Assembly: GCA_947456625.1 (NCBI GenBank)
Contig: CANGQJ010000003.1
Location: 124,001-188,000 of the forward strand
DNA: 64,000 bases
Origin: Bacteroidota bacterium
Lineage (GTDB): Bacteria; Bacteroidota; Bacteroidia; Chitinophagales; Chitinophagaceae
Reading direction: 5' to 3'
Below are positions 14,767 to 23,513 of this stretch, piece by piece; position 1 is the stretch's first letter; each line of letters starts with the position of its first letter. A model generated the notes under the pieces. That model was not told the DNA's origin, made no database searches, and saw only the letters and a list, made by a program, of their open reading frames with translations. The position numbers and the translations under genes were made by a program.

Positions 14767-16830
14767 ATGAAAGACAGATTTATTGCAAGGGATATAAGTT
14801 GGTTAAGTTTTAATGGTCGTGTTTTACAAGAAGCAAACGACCCAACAGTTCCTTTAAATGAAAGGGTACGTTTTTTAGGGATATTCTCCAATAACTTAGA
14901 CGAGTTTTTTAGAGTTCGTGTTGCTACGCTTAAAAGGATGACCGATTTTGCCAACAAAAAAGGGCATGTCACCAATATTGATTTAATAGAAAGCCCCCAG
15001 GCAATTTTGGATCAAATACAAACTATTGTTTTAAAGCAACAAAACGAGTTTAACCGAATTTGGCAAAATATTAATAAGGAACTAAAAGCAAATAAAGTTT
15101 TTTTAGTAGATGATAAAAAACTTACGTTGGAGCAAAAACAATTTGTAAAACAATATTTTGACGATACGGTAAGGCCGTATATTATACCTTTAATGATTGA
15201 GAATGTTCCAGAGCTGCCTTACTTAAGGGACAAAAGCTTGTATTTGGCCATTGTGATGAGCAATAAGAACAATGCGTATAATCAAAAATTTTCCTTAATT
15301 GAAATCCCTTCCCGTTCGGTAGGGCGTTTTATTCAACTGCCATCAAAATTAGGCACAGCTAGCATTATACTCCTTGAGGATTTAATTAAATTTAATTTGC
15401 CCATTATTTTTTCTCATTTTAAATTTAATAAATTTGAAGCCCATATATTTAAAATAACCAAGGATGCCGAAATTGATTTAGACCAGGAAGTGGGCATGAA
15501 TTTTATTGATAAAATATCTAAAGGAATTAAAAACCGACGCAAAGGAAAACCAGTTCGTTTTGTGTATGAAAAAGAAATGAACGCCGAAATTTTAGAGTTT
15601 TTAATTAATAAATTAAAATTATCTAGAAAAAGTAGCATTATTCCAGGTGGGCATATTCATAATTTTAGACATTTTATGGACTTCCCAAATGTAATTCCTG
15701 TAAAATCAAACCGCCCTCCGGCTTTAATACACCCCGCCTTTAAGAAAAAGGATTTGATTTCAGATGTGGTTTTAAAAAAGGATGTGATGTTACATTTTCC
15801 TTACCATACCTATGACCCAATAATTGATATGCTTAGGGAAGCTGCTATGGATGACAATGTAATTAGCATAAAAATTACGGCTTATCGTTTAGCAAGTAAT
15901 TCCAAAGTAATAAACGCGCTAATTAATGCAGCGCGAAATGGAAAAGCGGTTACTGTATTTTTGGAATTAAAAGCCCGATTTGACGAGGAGGCCAATTTAG
16001 AATGGAAAACTATTATGGAGGAGGAAGGCATTAAGGTGTTAGTAGGCGTACCTAACAAAAAAGTACATGCCAAACTGTGTATTATCACAAAAAAAATAGG
16101 TGCTAAGCAATTAAAATATGGTTTTATAAGCACCGGAAATTTAAACGAAAAAACAGCTAGGGTTTACGCCGACCATTGCCTATTAACTTCTTCCGCAGTT
16201 ATTTTAAACGAAGCTACTAGGATTTTTAATTACTTGGAAAACTGGCAACAAGGGGATAAGCCCATTGTAAAAATGCGCAATTTGCTTATTTCGCCCATTA
16301 ATATGAGAAACTCTATTATTGAGTTTATCAACGCCGAAATTGCCAATGCCAAAAAAGGTAAAAAAGCATCTATTATTATTAAGCTTAATTCAATTACCGA
16401 TATTACTTTAATTGAGCACTTGTATAAAGCAGTGAAAGAAAATGTAGAAGTACATTTAATTATAAGAGGTATTACTACACTTAAAGTGAATAACGATAAA
16501 GTAAATGCAAAACTAAACGCTATTAGTATTGTAGACCAATATTTGGAGCATGCAAGGGTTATGATTTTTCATAATAATGGCAATGAAAGGGTTTATATAT
16601 CTAGTGCCGATTGGATGGTACGTAACCTAGACCACCGCATTGAAGTAGCAGTTCCTATAAATGATCAAGTCATTAAAAAAGAATTAATTGATATTATAAA
16701 AATTCAATTAAAGGACAATCAAAAAGCAAGAGTACTGGATTCCGAATTGGCTAATAAATATGTACCTTTGGTGGGTAGAAAATACAAATCCCAAGAGGAA
16801 ACCTATTTGTACTTAAAAGGAAAAAAATAA
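14767..16830 (+). CDS. ppk1: Polyphosphate kinase 1
   Basis: The 687-residue protein has the normal length for Ppk1, which makes long-chain polyphosphate from ATP reversibly. The N-terminal domain begins FIARDISWLSFNGRVLQEA and has the ATP-pocket segment IFSNNLDEFFRVRVA (39-53). The catalytic C-terminal half contains HTYDPI (347-352), IKITAYR, the phospho-acceptor histidine in NKKVHAKL (His434), STGNLNE (near 455) and a second conserved histidine region at LEHARV (about 593-598), then SSADWM and LDHRIEV. The gene is divergent from the PlcP-like operon and is followed 4 bp later by ppx. Its position next to a Pho-box-like array fits storage of phosphate under changing supply. Confidence 0.97.
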   Translation: MKDRFIARDISWLSFNGRVLQEANDPTVPLNERVRFLGIFSNNLDEFFRVRVATLKRMTDFANKKGHVTNIDLIESPQAILDQIQTIVLKQQNEFNRIWQNINKELKANKVFLVDDKKLTLEQKQFVKQYFDDTVRPYIIPLMIENVPELPYLRDKSLYLAIVMSNKNNAYNQKFSLIEIPSRSVGRFIQLPSKLGTASIILLEDLIKFNLPIIFSHFKFNKFEAHIFKITKDAEIDLDQEVGMNFIDKISKGIKNRRKGKPVRFVYEKEMNAEILEFLINKLKLSRKSSIIPGGHIHNFRHFMDFPNVIPVKSNRPPALIHPAFKKKDLISDVVLKKDVMLHFPYHTYDPIIDMLREAAMDDNVISIKITAYRLASNSKVINALINAARNGKAVTVFLELKARFDEEANLEWKTIMEEEGIKVLVGVPNKKVHAKLCIITKKIGAKQLKYGFISTGNLNEKTARVYADHCLLTSSAVILNEATRIFNYLENWQQGDKPIVKMRNLLISPINMRNSIIEFINAEIANAKKGKKASIIIKLNSITDITLIEHLYKAVKENVEVHLIIRGITTLKVNNDKVNAKLNAISIVDQYLEHARVMIFHNNGNERVYISSADWMVRNLDHRIEVAVPINDQVIKKELIDIIKIQLKDNQKARVLDSELANKYVPLVGRKYKSQEETYLYLKGKK

Positions 16831-16834
16831 ATAA

Positions 16835-17716
16835 TTGATACTAGCAGCCATTGATATTGGAAGTAACGCAGCAAGACTTCTCATTTGTGAAGTAGAAAAA
16901 AAAGGAAAGGAAACTGAGTTTAATAGACTTAATATTTTACGTATCCCCCTTCAACTTGGATTTGATGTATTCGAGAAAGGATTTATAGGAAGTCGTAAAA
17001 AAAAGATGCTTATTGATACTATAAAGGCATATAAGCAGCTCATGAAAGTATATGAGGTTGAGCATTATATGGCCTGTGCCACAAGTGCAATGAGAGATGC
17101 CCAAAATAGTAAGGAAATTATAAAAGAAATTGAAGCTGAAACTAGTATTGAGATTGAGGTTATAACAGGAGAATTAGAAGCTGAGATTATATATGAAAAT
17201 CATATAGCCGAATTACTAGATAAAAAAGATAGTTATTTATATATGGACGTAGGCGGTGGTAGCACCGAGTTAACCCTGTATCATAACAATGAACTAGTGC
17301 TTCAAAAATCTGTAAACATTGGTACAGTAAGGTTACTAACCAATAAAGTAAATGAGGAAGTATGGGAGGAACTAAAGGAAACATGTAAGGGTATTGCCAA
17401 AAAATACGAACATATAACAGGTATTGGTTCCGGCGGTAATATTAATAAAATATTTTCCTTATTAAGATCAAAGGATGATACCTATTTACAAGCTAATGCT
17501 GTAAGAGAAATGCATAAGGATATGCTTGGTCTAAGTGTTGAGGAGCGCATGAAAAAATACAATATTAAAAAGGATAGAGCCGAGGTAATTGTGCCTGCCT
17601 TATTAATTTATACCAGCATTTTTAAATGGTGCAATGTGGATCAAGTATTGGTGCCTAAAATTGGACTTGCCGACGGTTTAATTCATCACTTATATGATCA
17701 GGTAATTAACGAATAA
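16835..17716 (+). CDS. ppx: Exopolyphosphatase / Ppx-GppA family phosphatase
   Basis: This 293-residue protein corresponds to the catalytic Ppx/GppA domain only, the short form without the C-terminal HD domain. It starts with the actin-fold phosphate loop AAIDIGSNAARLL (4-16) and has ACATSAMRDAQN (about 80-91), the TGELEAE segment near residue 111, and the second phosphate loop MDVGGGSTEL (about 136-145). GIGSGGNINK follows near 195. It removes terminal phosphates from polyphosphate or hydrolyses pppGpp. The start is a TTG at 16835, 4 bp after the ppk1 stop. No in-frame ATG lies near, and the initiation codon gives the family-typical N-terminus. Coupling to ppk1 makes this a polyphosphate synthesis and turnover operon. 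Confidence 0.92.
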   Translation: MILAAIDIGSNAARLLICEVEKKGKETEFNRLNILRIPLQLGFDVFEKGFIGSRKKKMLIDTIKAYKQLMKVYEVEHYMACATSAMRDAQNSKEIIKEIEAETSIEIEVITGELEAEIIYENHIAELLDKKDSYLYMDVGGGSTELTLYHNNELVLQKSVNIGTVRLLTNKVNEEVWEELKETCKGIAKKYEHITGIGSGGNINKIFSLLRSKDDTYLQANAVREMHKDMLGLSVEERMKKYNIKKDRAEVIVPALLIYTSIFKWCNVDQVLVPKIGLADGLIHHLYDQVINE

Positions 17717-17756
17717 TTACCAATTACTTTTTTTAAAATTACCGTTTTAACTTATT

Positions 17757-17784
17757 AAAAAGGCCTCCAAATGGAGGCCTTTTT
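17757..17784. terminator. Bidirectional terminator between ppx and the Oar-type receptor gene
   Basis: A perfect 12-bp stem (AAAAAGGCCTCC / GGAGGCCTTTTT) around an AAAT loop has a T-run on both strands. It lies between two convergent genes and should stop transcription from both sides. Confidence 0.92.
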
Positions 17785-17806
17785 ATATAGATATTTTTAA
17801 GATAAA

Positions 17807-20800
17807 TTAGAAGTTAAACTTAACCCCCAATTGTCCTTGCCATCTTGAGTTGATAGGATCCACAGAGTAGTATTGACCACCTGTTCCTGTTGGCTTAACA
17901 AAGTTAAAGGTTGGAGTGTATCCAGTTGAAGGCGCACCTGCAGCTTTACCATTTGCGTCAGCAACAAACTTTAAGAAGTTTACTGTGTAGTTGTTTAAGT
18001 TGGTAACAAAGTTAATATGACCCCAATCGTTGTTAATTAAGTTTAATACATTGAACACATCTAAGCTTACTTGTAACGATTGTTTAGAATTGTTTTTATT
18101 CAATTTGAATTCATGCATTAATTTCATATCTAAGTCATGCACCCATGGTGTACGTAAGCCATTACGCTCAGCGTATTGACCTTTTCTTGTTTTTAAGTAA
18201 GGGTCATTATCAATAAATGCACTTAAGTCAGCCCATTGTTGAGCAGCTGTATATGTTCCATTATCCTTTAACTTGATATCTGAAGCATCCTTTGGAATAT
18301 AAGGAAGTGGTGCGTTAGAACCGTTACCAAATGGAGCTGATTGATAAATTAAGCTATAAGGATTTCCTGATTGACCTGAGTATACAAATGCAACTGAAGA
18401 TGAATTCATTTTATTCCAGATAAAGTTGCTAGAGAAAGTGGCAACAATTCTGTTACGTAAATCAAAGTTAGAATATGCTAACTGAGAATTACTTGGAGTA
18501 ATGGTTGGGTTTACGTTATAACTACTTTCCCATGAATTACGAATACCATTAGTGATATCCTTACTCATACCATAAGTATAGGCAACGCTCCAGTTCATAT
18601 TTGCAACAGTTTTACCCATTGCAATGTTGTTAGTAGCTTTTGACAATTGTGCTGTCAAATTATATCTATACCCTTCGCTTGTGTTTGTTAAATAGTAAAC
18701 GTTAGAATAGTTTGAATTGTATTTACCACCTACATATACAGGAGTTTGAGTTGGTCCAGAAGTAAAATAGGCTACTGAATCCTTTAAGTTAATTTGCTCA
18801 TATTTTACATCATAAATTGTTTTAGTAAATAAAACATCTCCTGTAAATTTATAGCCATTACCAAATTTATAATCAACCGCTAAACTACTTCTCCAAATAG
18901 TAGGTAATTTAAAATTATTATCAAATACATCTACTTCTCTAGTTGCACTTCTTGAAACACCGCCGTATTTAGTAACCGTATCTTTTAATTTATCGGTGTT
19001 GAAAGCCAATGGCACTGTTGCTCCTGCTGCTGGACCATTCCAGTCAATATTACCATAAGTGTTACCGCTTAATGTGTAAGCATAACCATACCATGCAAAT
19101 GGAACCTTACCAGTAAATATACCAGTACCGCCTCTAATTACAATTGATTGGTCACCTTTCACATCATACGTAAATCCTAAACGTGGTGATATAGCAACAC
19201 GTGAAGGGATTTTATCGGTTAAAGTACTAAATGCTGGAGCACTGTATGTTGGGTTTGCAGAAACATATCCTACTGAATTAGTTGCATTCAAGCCAGCATC
19301 AATTACAGGTTGATTTCCAACATAAGAGTAGTCAAAACGAATACCTGGGCTTACTTTAAATTTGCTGCTTGCAGAAATTTCATCTTGTAAATAAGCACTC
19401 ATTAAAGCCACTTTAAACGGATTAGGAGGGTTGTCGTAAATGCCATTTCTTGTTCCATCTAAGCCTGGAGCAGTCATAAATGCACCTCTAATACGACTTG
19501 GGTTATCCGCTAAGAAACTAGATAAACCTCTTGAATATTCCCAACGACCATTATAAGAGTTAATAAATCCATAAGATAAATCGTAGAACTCATTATGTGT
19601 TCCTAAGGTAAACTTATTGATACCTTTTGTAATGGTCAAATTATCACTTACTTCAACAGTAGTTTGCTTTAAATTATAGATAGAAGCTTCTCTCCAAGTA
19701 CCTAAAGTAATACGACCGTTGTCAATATCCATATAAGGAGCTAAAGTGCCTGGGAAATCACGGTACTCATGTACATTAATATAACTTACATTAAATTGAT
19801 TGTTAACGCTATTACTGAACTTCGTTTTTAATTCTGCAGTTAAGTTAATATTCTTTGTGTATTGTGTAAAGTCGGTAGAACCAAATTGGAAGTTAGTAGC
19901 AGAGCGCTCTAAGTTATTACCACTTCCATTGGTATAAATACCACGAACTGTTAATGTGTTTTTATCATTTAAATTAAAATCTAAACGACCAAATAATTTA
20001 TCACTCTTAGTGAAAATTTTATAAGCACCCATATAACTTCCTGGATCGTATCCGTATTTAGTTTGTAATTTAGTTACAATAGATTGCGCTTCTGCTAAAG
20101 TAATAGCAGCACCTGGGTCGCCAATATTGTAAGAACTTGGTTCTTGTCTATCGGTACGCTCATAGTTTAAGATAAAGAACGCTTTATTCTTTACAATTGG
20201 ACCACTAATCGTTACACCTTGGTTGTAATCATAAAAACTTGAAGCCATTGGTGTTTTTAAACCATCAACACTTTTCCCAATTAAACTAGCATTACGCATA
20301 TAATTATAAACACTACCATGAATTTCGTTCGTACCACTCTTAGTTACAGCGTTTACACTACCTCCAGTAAAGTTTCCTAATTTAACATCATATGGAGCTA
20401 ATTGAACTTGTACTTCCTGAATTACATCCAAGCTATATGGATTAGTTCTTGTACCCGAACCTGCAGCACCAGACTGTCCACCACCACTTGTACCACCAGC
20501 AGAGTTACTAAACCCAAATGCATCGTTATTAATAGCACCGTCAATAGTTAAGTTATTGTAACGGAAACTAGAACCTGCAAATGAGTTATTATTTGATTGA
20601 GGAGTCAATCTTGTGAAATCACTTAAACTTCTACCCAAAGTTGGTAAAGCGTTTAATTGTCTTGTACCAATTACAGTTCCACCTTCTGCTCTTTTTTTGC
20701 TGTTGCTGTTTACCACAACATCAGTTAATTGGTTCACTTTTGATGTTAAAATAATATTTACATCAGGATTAGCACCTAATGTTAAAGTAACATCGTTATA

Positions 20801-21064
20801 ATCTTGATCTTTAAAACCAACCGAAGTAATTTTAATAGAATAAGGGCCACCTGGCTTTAAGTTAGGTGCCACAAATAATCCTTTTGCATTTGATTGGAAA
20901 ACCGAAGTGAAACCAGTTGGAACGTGCACTAACTTAATAGTAGCGCCAGCAACGATTTCATTTTTTTCATTGGTCACACGACCACTCAATGTAGAGGAAG
21001 TCTCCTGAGAAAATGCATTGTTAAGGAACAATCCTAAAACAATAAACAATAATACCTTTTTCAT
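17807..21064 (-). CDS. Oar-type TonB-dependent outer-membrane receptor
   Basis: The 1085-residue protein has a signal peptide (to about residue 19). A carboxypeptidase-regulatory-like domain (SGRVTNEKNEIVAGATIKL, about 27-110) follows, then a plug with GGTVIGTRQLNALPTLGRS and NLTIDGAINND, a Gly/Ser-rich linker near 190-205, and YDVKLGNFTGGSVNAVTKSG. A very long barrel ends in LGVKFNF. This architecture is that of Oar-like receptors, whose ligands are mostly unknown. The gene stands alone, with a strong terminator downstream and two arrays of Pho-box-like repeats 60-120 bp upstream. Those, and the polyphosphate genes next door, make it a candidate phosphate-starvation receptor. The barrel family is certain and the ligand is inferred. 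Confidence 0.9.
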   Translation of the reverse strand: MKKVLLFIVLGLFLNNAFSQETSSTLSGRVTNEKNEIVAGATIKLVHVPTGFTSVFQSNAKGLFVAPNLKPGGPYSIKITSVGFKDQDYNDVTLTLGANPDVNIILTSKVNQLTDVVVNSNSKKRAEGGTVIGTRQLNALPTLGRSLSDFTRLTPQSNNNSFAGSSFRYNNLTIDGAINNDAFGFSNSAGGTSGGGQSGAAGSGTRTNPYSLDVIQEVQVQLAPYDVKLGNFTGGSVNAVTKSGTNEIHGSVYNYMRNASLIGKSVDGLKTPMASSFYDYNQGVTISGPIVKNKAFFILNYERTDRQEPSSYNIGDPGAAITLAEAQSIVTKLQTKYGYDPGSYMGAYKIFTKSDKLFGRLDFNLNDKNTLTVRGIYTNGSGNNLERSATNFQFGSTDFTQYTKNINLTAELKTKFSNSVNNQFNVSYINVHEYRDFPGTLAPYMDIDNGRITLGTWREASIYNLKQTTVEVSDNLTITKGINKFTLGTHNEFYDLSYGFINSYNGRWEYSRGLSSFLADNPSRIRGAFMTAPGLDGTRNGIYDNPPNPFKVALMSAYLQDEISASSKFKVSPGIRFDYSYVGNQPVIDAGLNATNSVGYVSANPTYSAPAFSTLTDKIPSRVAISPRLGFTYDVKGDQSIVIRGGTGIFTGKVPFAWYGYAYTLSGNTYGNIDWNGPAAGATVPLAFNTDKLKDTVTKYGGVSRSATREVDVFDNNFKLPTIWRSSLAVDYKFGNGYKFTGDVLFTKTIYDVKYEQINLKDSVAYFTSGPTQTPVYVGGKYNSNYSNVYYLTNTSEGYRYNLTAQLSKATNNIAMGKTVANMNWSVAYTYGMSKDITNGIRNSWESSYNVNPTITPSNSQLAYSNFDLRNRIVATFSSNFIWNKMNSSSVAFVYSGQSGNPYSLIYQSAPFGNGSNAPLPYIPKDASDIKLKDNGTYTAAQQWADLSAFIDNDPYLKTRKGQYAERNGLRTPWVHDLDMKLMHEFKLNKNNSKQSLQVSLDVFNVLNLINNDWGHINFVTNLNNYTVNFLKFVADANGKAAGAPSTGYTPTFNFVKPTGTGGQYYSVDPINSRWQGQLGVKFNF

Positions 21065-21083
21065 TTTTCTTTAATTTGAACCA

Positions 21084-21091
21084 CAAAAGAA
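21084..21091 (-). promoter_or_regulatory. -7-like promoter element (TTCTTTTG) of the Oar-type receptor gene
   Basis: The minus strand reads TTCTTTTG, one base from TAnnTTTG, about 20 bp before the ATG at 21064. The nearest Pho-box-like half-site (21123-21128) lies exactly 31 bp upstream, the same distance as at the other TonB receptor promoter. Confidence 0.55.
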
Positions 21092-21122
21092 AGAATAAAT
21101 GAAATGTTAAAGCCTATTTGAA

Positions 21123-21184
21123 AGTTACCAAATTGTTACGTTTGACATTACGTATGCATTATGCCAATGTTACCAAATTGTTAC
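21123..21184 (-). promoter_or_regulatory. Double Pho-box-like array (six half-sites) of the Oar-type receptor gene
   Basis: On the minus strand the half-sites are GTAACA (21179-21184), GTAACA (21168-21173), ATAATG (21157-21162), GTAATG (21146-21151), GTAACA (21134-21139) and GTAACT (21123-21128). Spacing is 11 bp, except for 12 bp between the fourth and fifth. The two outer pairs share an identical 16-bp core, GTTACCAAATTGTTAC on the plus strand. The array fills the gap to the neighbouring fucosidase gene, ending just before its stop codon at 21185. It is the strongest regulatory signal in the window. Confidence 0.7.
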
Positions 21185-22504
21185 CTAATTTTTTGCAAGC
21201 TTTAAAATGGTATCGGGACCATCTAATTTTAAACCCGAAATATCAATTTGAACGCTATCTGCCATGGCTTTGCCTTTTAGCCAAGTCCCATTATTCATTA
21301 CTAAAATTGATGCTGCATTATATTTACCTGGAACTGTTATTATACCATTGTTTGGTTTTTCAAAAATATGTACAAATACAAAGTCGTTGTTTTGAGTGCT
21401 CACTATTTGTTTATCGGCACTTAAAGGACCGCCTCTTGTGGTGTAAATGGTGTGCCCAAATTGCTTGGTCCATTTACCAACTAAGGCCAAAGTATCGGTA
21501 AAATGAGTGCCAATTTCACCATTAGGCATAGGGCCTACGTTTAATAATAAATTGGTGTTGCGCCCAGCAGCACCCACTAGTGTTTGAATAACTTCCTTGT
21601 ATGATTTATAATGATGATCGTTTATTTTAAAGCCCCAAGAGTTGTTCATAGTTATGCAGGATTCCAAAGGCAGTACCGAAGCAGACTGAAAACTTAAACC
21701 CGAATTATTTTGTCCCGGCAAATCCTGTTCAAACATTTGAAAATCCTCCCCATCAATGGGGTCCAGATGATGATTGTTTCCTATTAAACAGGCAGGTTGT
21801 AATTTATGTATAAGTCCATAAATTTCTTTGTATTTCCAGTCCACCCTTGAACTACGATCGGCCGAACCTTCGGGATTGGTTTGATCCCAATGTCCGTCAA
21901 GCCAAATACAACTTATAGAACCATAATTAGTAAGCAATTCTGTTAACTGGTTTTTCATGAAACTTAAGTAGGAAGCGTAGTTACTTGGTTTAGTGCGCCC
22001 AGCTTTTTTCCCAGTACGGCCGGTTTCATATGGATAATCACTGCGGCTCCAATCCAAAGTGGAATAATACAAGCCTAGTTCAATACCTTGTTTTTTACAT
22101 TCGGCAGCAAGTAATTTTAGGACATCTTTTTTATAAGGTGTATTGGTAATTTTCCAATCTGAATATTTAGTATCCCAATTTGAGAAGCCATCATGATGTC
22201 GTGTAATAAAAACAATATACTTCATACCTGCATTTTTTGCAGTGCTCACCCATTTTTCAGCATCAAAATTTACGGGATTAAAAAGTTTAATTAGCCTTTT
22301 ATAGTCGTCTACTTGTATGCCATGGTTTTCCATAACCCACTCACCATCACCTAAAACACTAGAGGCACCCCAATGAATAAACATACCAAATTTACGATCC
22401 TGAAAAGCAGATCTAGCACCTACATTACTTGTACTAGGAATATAATTTTGTGCTTGAATTTGTAAAACCAATACACAAGCAAAAAAGACAAGCAGATTTT
22501 TCAT
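21185..22504 (-). CDS. GH29-family alpha-L-fucosidase, secreted
   Basis: The 439-residue protein has a signal peptide (to about residue 18). Family GH29 landmarks are RKFGMFIHWGASSV (about 36-49), KYIVFITRHHDGFSNWDT (about 95-112), ELGLYYSTLDWS, and the nucleophile Asp in CIWLDGHWDQT (near residue 190). GRNTNLLLNVGPMPNGEI (near 320) is the conserved end of the barrel, followed by a small beta-sandwich. It would release terminal L-fucose from glycans in the periplasm. The gene lies directly downstream of the carbonic anhydrase gene, but a striking inverted repeat (22506-22526) touches its start, which suggests separate control. It does not look part of the phosphate genes. The stop codon abuts the receptor's operator array. 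Confidence 0.9.
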   Translation of the reverse strand: MKNLLVFFACVLVLQIQAQNYIPSTSNVGARSAFQDRKFGMFIHWGASSVLGDGEWVMENHGIQVDDYKRLIKLFNPVNFDAEKWVSTAKNAGMKYIVFITRHHDGFSNWDTKYSDWKITNTPYKKDVLKLLAAECKKQGIELGLYYSTLDWSRSDYPYETGRTGKKAGRTKPSNYASYLSFMKNQLTELLTNYGSISCIWLDGHWDQTNPEGSADRSSRVDWKYKEIYGLIHKLQPACLIGNNHHLDPIDGEDFQMFEQDLPGQNNSGLSFQSASVLPLESCITMNNSWGFKINDHHYKSYKEVIQTLVGAAGRNTNLLLNVGPMPNGEIGTHFTDTLALVGKWTKQFGHTIYTTRGGPLSADKQIVSTQNNDFVFVHIFEKPNNGIITVPGKYNAASILVMNNGTWLKGKAMADSVQIDISGLKLDGPDTILKLAKN

Positions 22505-22505
22505 A

Positions 22506-22526
22506 AGTATACTTTTATAGTATACT
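22506..22526. promoter_or_regulatory. Two 8-bp palindromes AGTATACT in tandem at the fucosidase start
   Basis: AGTATACT occurs at 22506-22513 and 22519-22526, 13 bp apart. Together they form a perfect 7-7-7 inverted repeat. The element begins one base before the start codon of the minus-strand fucosidase gene, so it could be an operator over the transcription start or an mRNA hairpin hiding the initiation region. Confidence 0.5.
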
Positions 22527-22547
22527 AAATATATGAAAAAAAATTTA

Positions 22548-23180
22548 TTAGTCTAAGCGGTACACACTGTGTAAGTCATCGGTGTTTTTAAAATTCACCC
22601 CTAAATCGTTGATAAGTCCATCCTTTACATCATAAGCCCAGCCATGTAAGTGCAGGTTTTGACCACGCTTCCAAGCATTTTGTACAATACTTGTTTTGCC
22701 CAAATGAAATACTTGTTCAATTACATTTAGCTCTACAAAACGTCGAGCGCGTAAATCATCATTTGTTATACCATCAAGCTCTTGATAGTTAATTCGGTAT
22801 ACATCTTTTAAATGACGTAACCAGTTATCAATAAGTCCAAATTGTTTATTGTGCATTGCAGCTAAAACGCCACCACATCCATAGTGTCCACAAACAATTA
22901 CATGTTTTACTTGTAATACTTCAACAGCATACGAAAGTACACTTAACATATTCATATCACTGTGTACCACCATATTGGCAATATTGCGGTGCACAAATAC
23001 ATCACCTGGTTTAGTACCTGTAATTTGATTGGCAGGCACCCTACTATCGGAACAACCAATCCATAAATATTCTGGATTTTGTGTGTTGGCCAAATTATTA
23101 AAAAAATTAGGATCCAATGCCAATTGTTCGGCAACCCATTTTTTATTGTTTTCTAATAACTTATTGTAGGATTTTTCCAT
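22548..23180 (-). CDS. can: Beta-class carbonic anhydrase
   Basis: The 210-residue protein converts CO2 and water to bicarbonate in the cytoplasm. The zinc ligands and catalytic dyad are visible: CSDSRVPA (about 43-50, with Cys43 and the Asp/Arg dyad) and HYGCGG (about 98-103, His and Cys). FVHRNIANMV (about 67-76) is also conserved. The length and the order of motifs match the type called Can in enterobacteria. It is preceded by a divergent small membrane-protein gene at 23237. The ORF ends 43 bp before the fucosidase start, with an inverted repeat between them. Confidence 0.95.
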   Translation of the reverse strand: MEKSYNKLLENNKKWVAEQLALDPNFFNNLANTQNPEYLWIGCSDSRVPANQITGTKPGDVFVHRNIANMVVHSDMNMLSVLSYAVEVLQVKHVIVCGHYGCGGVLAAMHNKQFGLIDNWLRHLKDVYRINYQELDGITNDDLRARRFVELNVIEQVFHLGKTSIVQNAWKRGQNLHLHGWAYDVKDGLINDLGVNFKNTDDLHSVYRLD

Positions 23181-23236
23181 AAATCATATACCTGTTTACA
23201 GCGTAAAAATAGGTATAATTAGCTTAATTTTAAATA

Positions 23237-23479
23237 ATGAATATTTTAATTGAAACCCTTGGCTGGATTGCCTCGGTATTAATTGTAGGATCCTACGCTT
23301 TAAACATCACAGGAAGGCTGCATGCCGAAAGCAAGTACTATGTTTGGGCTAATATTGTGGGTGGTTTGTTTTTTGTAATTAACACTTATTTCCATGGAGC
23401 CTACCCAAGTATGGTTGTAAATATTATTTGGGTAATTATTGCAATTGTAATGATTGCAATAAGAAAAAAGAAAGGTTAA
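23237..23479 (+). CDS. Small membrane protein of the CBU_0592 type
   Basis: This 80-residue protein has three predicted membrane helices (about 5-24, 34-51 and 56-74) and a short basic tail (IRKKKG). The opening LGWIASVLIVGSYALN and the middle KYYVWANIVGGLFFVINTYFHGAYPS are typical of a small conserved family named after Coxiella CBU_0592, whose function is unknown. The gene is divergent from carbonic anhydrase and is followed 34 bp later by a ClC-type transport gene in the same direction, so it may be co-transcribed with it. Confidence 0.8.
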   Translation: MNILIETLGWIASVLIVGSYALNITGRLHAESKYYVWANIVGGLFFVINTYFHGAYPSMVVNIIWVIIAIVMIAIRKKKG

Positions 23480-23513
23480 TTGAAGTGGATACTTCCTATA
23501 TTATAAATGCTTT

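Noticed and set aside
14688-14975. Open reading frame on the minus strand covering the ppk1 start region
   Set aside because: It lies antisense to the conserved N-terminus of ppk1 and to the regulatory gap, and its translation has no recognisable family features.
21118-21501. Plus-strand open frame overlapping the operator array and the end of the fucosidase gene
   Set aside because: It is antisense to the GH29 gene, and the translation is rich in rare repeats of Leu/Tyr with no known motif.
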